DNA of 64,000 bases, from contig NZ_ATXG01000002.1 of the NCBI RefSeq assembly GCF_000421565.1, positions 1-64,000 on the forward strand. The letters are read 5' to 3'. This DNA comes from Agromyces subbeticus DSM 16689 (GTDB lineage: Bacteria > Actinomycetota > Actinomycetes > Actinomycetales > Microbacteriaceae). The notes below the pieces were generated by a model. That model was not told the origin of the DNA. It saw nothing but the letters and a program-made list of their open reading frames with translations, and did no database searches. Shown here piece after piece: positions 61,350 to 64,000 of the stretch; position 1 is the first letter of the stretch; every line of letters starts with the position of its first letter. Made by a program: the position numbers and the translations under genes.

Positions 61350-62942
61350 ATGATGAACGACACCCACGCGAACGATTCCACCGACACGATGCGATCGACG
61401 GATGCCGCGGCATCCGCAAGCGCTGCGCCCCGCGCACCCCGGGCGCCCCGACGCGCCTGGGTCGCCCTCGCGGTGCTGATGCTGCCCGTGCTGCTGGTCT
61501 CGGTCGACAACACCGTGCTGAGCTTCGCCCTGCCTGCGATCTCGCGCGACCTGGCACCGACCGCGGCTCAGCAGCTGTGGATCATCGACGCCTACCCGCT
61601 CGTGCTCGCCGGCCTCCTGGTCGCGATGGGCAGCGCCGGCGACCGTTTCGGCCGTCGCCGCATGCTGCTGATCGGTTCGGTCGGCTTCGCGCTGCTCTCG
61701 ATCGTGGCCGCCTTCGCGCCGACGGCCGAGGCGCTCATCGCCGCCCGTGCCGCCCTCGGCTTCTTCGGCGCGATGCTCATGCCCTCGACGCTGTCGCTGT
61801 TGCGCACGGTCTTCGCCGACCGCGAGCAACGCCGGCTCGCGATCGCCATCTGGGCGACGGGCTTCGCGGCGGGCAGCGCCCTCGGCCCGCTCGTCGGTGG
61901 TGTGCTGCTCGAGCACTTCCACTGGGGCTCGGTGTTCCTACTCGCGGTTCCCGTGCTCGTGCCGATGCTCGTGCTCGTGCCCCTGCTCATCCCAGAGAGT
62001 CGCGACCCCGCTCCCGGCCGCATCGACGTGCCGAGCACGCTGCTCTCGCTCGCCGCCATGGGGCCCGTCGTCTACGGCATCAAGTCGCTCGCCACCGAGG
62101 GCGTCTCGGGCGTCGGCATCCAGGCGATCGTGCTCGGGCTGTTCTGCGGGGTCTGGTTCGTGCGTCGCCAGCTGAAGTCCGATTCGCCGATGCTCGACGT
62201 GCGGCTCTTCCGTCAGGGCTCCTTCGGCGGCGCCGTGCTCGTCAACCTCTTCAGCGTGATCGCGCTCGTCGGGTTCCTCTACTTCGTCTCGCAGCACCTG
62301 CAACTCATCGCGGGCCTCAGCCCGGTGGCTGCGGGTCTCGCGCTGCTGCCCGGTCTCGTCGCGATGATCATCGCCGGTCTCGTCGTCGTGCCCATCGCGC
62401 GCCGGGTGCGCCCGCGCATCCTCGTGCCGATTGCGTTGCTGCTCTCCGCGGCCGGCTACGCGGTCATCGCGCTCAGCGCGACGGCCGAGTCGATCGCGCC
62501 GGTCGTGATCGCGTTCGTGCTGCTCGGCATCGGCATCGGAGCGGCCGAGACCGTCTCGAACGAACTCATCCTCTCGAGTGCGGCGCCCGAGAAGGCCGGC
62601 GCCGCCTCGGCGGTCTCCGAGACGGCATACGAACTCGGGGCCGTGCTCGGCACCGCCGTGCTCGGCTCGATCCTCGCGGCGCACTTCCGCACAGCGCTCG
62701 AGCTGCCGGCGGTGCTCACCACCGCGCAGGCCGCCGCGGCGCGCGAGACCCTCGCCGGCGCCATCGCGGTGGCGGAGCAACTGCCCGCCGCGATCGGCGA
62801 GAAGCTCGCGGCATCCGCTGCCCTCGCCTTCGACGAGGGGGTCGTGATCACCTCGTTCATCGGGGTGGCGCTCATGGTCGCCGCGGCGCTCGTCGCCGCA
62901 TTCGCGCTGCGCAATCCGAAGGCGGCCGTCACCCACGACTGA
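61350..62942 (+). CDS. MFS drug exporter (DHA2 type)
   Basis: About 530 residues with 14 hydrophobic segments, like EmrB/QacA-type DHA2 exporters. Motif D-like SVDNTVLSFALPAISRDL near TM1, motif A GSAGDRFGRRRMLL, and the motif C-like GFAAGSALGPLVGG are visible. Starts are possible at 61338, 61350 or 61353; 61350 is used because 61338 lies in the operator and has no leader. The compound exported is unknown. Regulated by the divergent TetR. Confidence 0.9.
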   Translation: MMNDTHANDSTDTMRSTDAAASASAAPRAPRAPRRAWVALAVLMLPVLLVSVDNTVLSFALPAISRDLAPTAAQQLWIIDAYPLVLAGLLVAMGSAGDRFGRRRMLLIGSVGFALLSIVAAFAPTAEALIAARAALGFFGAMLMPSTLSLLRTVFADREQRRLAIAIWATGFAAGSALGPLVGGVLLEHFHWGSVFLLAVPVLVPMLVLVPLLIPESRDPAPGRIDVPSTLLSLAAMGPVVYGIKSLATEGVSGVGIQAIVLGLFCGVWFVRRQLKSDSPMLDVRLFRQGSFGGAVLVNLFSVIALVGFLYFVSQHLQLIAGLSPVAAGLALLPGLVAMIIAGLVVVPIARRVRPRILVPIALLLSAAGYAVIALSATAESIAPVVIAFVLLGIGIGAAETVSNELILSSAAPEKAGAASAVSETAYELGAVLGTAVLGSILAAHFRTALELPAVLTTAQAAAARETLAGAIAVAEQLPAAIGEKLAASAALAFDEGVVITSFIGVALMVAAALVAAFALRNPKAAVTHD

Positions 62943-62981
62943 GCCTTCGTGATGCCGGGTGTCACCCGCGCGTGCGGCCAG

Positions 62982-62987
62982 TACGCT
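62982..62987 (+). promoter_or_regulatory. -10 element upstream of leuB
   Basis: TACGCT, 28 nt before the ATG; the leader contains GAAGGAG. Confidence 0.45.
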
Positions 62988-63015
62988 GGGAGGGCTGGCG
63001 CACGAAGGAGCATTC

Positions 63016-64000
63016 ATGGTGGACACGGTCAAGCTCGCGGTCATTCCCGGTGACGGGATCGGACCCGAAGTGGTCGGTGAGGCGCTCAAGGCGCTCACCG
63101 CTGCAACCGAGGGAACGGATGTCGCCTTCGAGCAGACCCTGTTCTCGCTGGGGGCGACGCGCTACCTCGAGACCGGCGACGTGCTCACCGACGATGACCT
63201 CGAGGCCATCAGGGGCCACGACGCGATCCTGCTCGGTGCCGTCGGCGGCGCCCCCGGCGACCCCCGGCTGGCGGGTGCGAACATCGAGCGCGGCCTGCTG
63301 CTGAAGCTGCGCTTCGAGCTCGACCACTACGTGAACCTCCGGCCGTCGGTGCTCTACCCGGGCGTGCCGAGCCCGCTCGCGGCACCCGGCGATGTCGACT
63401 TCGTCGTCGTGCGCGAGGGCACCGAAGGCCCCTACGTCGGCAACGGCGGCGCCATTCGCGCGGGCACCCCGCACGAGGTGGCCAACGAGGTCTCGGTCAA
63501 CACCGCATACGGGGTCGAGCGGGTCGTGCGTTACGCGTTCGCCGCGGCATCCGCCCGACCGCGCAAGCAGCTCACGCTCGTGCACAAGACGAACGTGCTC
63601 GTCTTCGCAGGTTCGCTCTGGAAGCGCACGGTCGACGCCGTCGCCGCCGAGTTCCCGGGCGTCGCGGTCGACTACCTGCACGTCGACGCGGCCACGATCT
63701 TCCTCGTGACGAATCCTGCTAGATTCGATGTCATCGTCACGGACAACCTCTTCGGCGACATCCTCACCGATCTGGCCGGCGCAATCAGCGGCGGCATCGG
63801 CCTCGCAGCCTCGGGCAACATCAACCCCGACGGCCGATTCCCCAGCATGTTCGAGCCGGTTCACGGTTCCGCACCCGACATCGCAGGGAAGGGCATCGCA
63901 GACCCCACCGCCACGATCCTCTCCGTGGCACTCCTGCTCGGCCACCTCGGCCGGGCAGACGCTGCGGCGAAGGTGCAGCGGGCCGTCGTCGCCGACATCG
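63016..64000 (+). CDS. leuB: 3-isopropylmalate dehydrogenase (3' end beyond window)
   Basis: Third step of leucine synthesis. About 328 residues are visible and the frame runs off the right edge; the family is about 350. [45 protein letters not shown] (substrate Arg residues), [21 protein letters not shown] (catalytic Lys) and [19 protein letters not shown] (metal Asp residues) are present. Good ribosome site GAAGGAG. From about 63713 codon choice changes (CCT, GCT, AGA, GTT, repeated GCA) while the protein stays conserved. Confidence 0.96.
   Translation, partial: MVDTVKLAVIPGDGIGPEVVGEALKALTAATEGTDVAFEQTLFSLGATRYLETGDVLTDDDLEAIRGHDAILLGAVGGAPGDPRLAGANIERGLLLKLRFELDHYVNLRPSVLYPGVPSPLAAPGDVDFVVVREGTEGPYVGNGGAIRAGTPHEVANEVSVNTAYGVERVVRYAFAAASARPRKQLTLVHKTNVLVFAGSLWKRTVDAVAAEFPGVAVDYLHVDAATIFLVTNPARFDVIVTDNLFGDILTDLAGAISGGIGLAASGNINPDGRFPSMFEPVHGSAPDIAGKGIADPTATILSVALLLGHLGRADAAAKVQRAVVADI

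Overview
The window is a chromosomal segment of a high-GC actinobacterium. Codon use is strongly G/C-ending, the tmRNA tag is of actinobacterial type, and housekeeping blocks follow actinobacterial order (prfB, ftsE-ftsX, smpB, ssrA; ilvD-ilvBNC, serA, leuB). A member of the Microbacteriaceae (Agromyces or Microbacterium-like) fits best; this is inferred from gene content and style, not from a database match. No phage, insertion sequence or CRISPR array is visible.

Layout. 1-4.0 kb: two tandem secreted metallophosphoesterases on the minus strand, one wall-anchored and one with a propeller tail cut by the window edge. 4.3 kb: tRNA-Leu. 4.5-9.1 kb: a compact tad/Flp-type pilus operon (TadA, TadB, TadC, a 56-residue pilin candidate, two TadE-like proteins, one TadG-like protein). 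9.1-11.2 kb: F420-type oxidoreductase, small membrane protein, MFS exporter. 11.3-21.1 kb: prfB, then a TetR/amidohydrolase/NhaC-like cassette, then ftsE-ftsX-smpB, a tyrosine phosphatase, a SIMPL protein and ssrA. 21.2-25.8 kb: a LysR regulator and an LLM-class oxidoreductase, each broken by a one-base frameshift, around an EamA exporter whose 3' end is tandemly repeated four times, a Septum_form-like lipoprotein, and hisN. 25.9 kb: tRNA-Lys. 26.1-30.5 kb: a five-gene, start/stop-overlapped operon joining the biotin ECF transporter (bioY, bioM, bioN) to an acyl-CoA ligase and a thiolase. 30.7-37 kb: two hypothetical genes, then TetR, an MMPL transporter with a degenerate ABC-like tail, and a YhgE/Pip protein. 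37-44.5 kb: fused otsAB, then ilvD-ilvB-ilvN-ilvC ending in a 47-nt palindromic terminator.

44.6-58.9 kb is an accessory carbohydrate island. It holds a GH29 fucosidase, a ROK repressor divergent from an ABC sugar importer (binding protein plus two permeases, no ATPase), a ROK sugar kinase, an M81/MlrC-like metalloenzyme, a second GH29 fucosidase, two different CutC-family proteins and small membrane proteins. It lies between ilvC and serA, which are close neighbours in other actinobacteria. 59-64 kb: serA, a TetR/MFS pair with a clear shared operator, and the start of leuB.

The two best candidates for poorly described biology are the bioY-ligase-thiolase-bioMN operon (possible uptake and CoA activation/processing of a biotin precursor or related acid) and the GH29-ABC-ROK-M81-CutC island (uptake and intracellular breakdown of a fucosylated compound, with CutC and M81 in unassigned steps). 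Several promoters have a TAnnnT hexamer 6-9 nt before the start codon, which predicts leaderless mRNAs.
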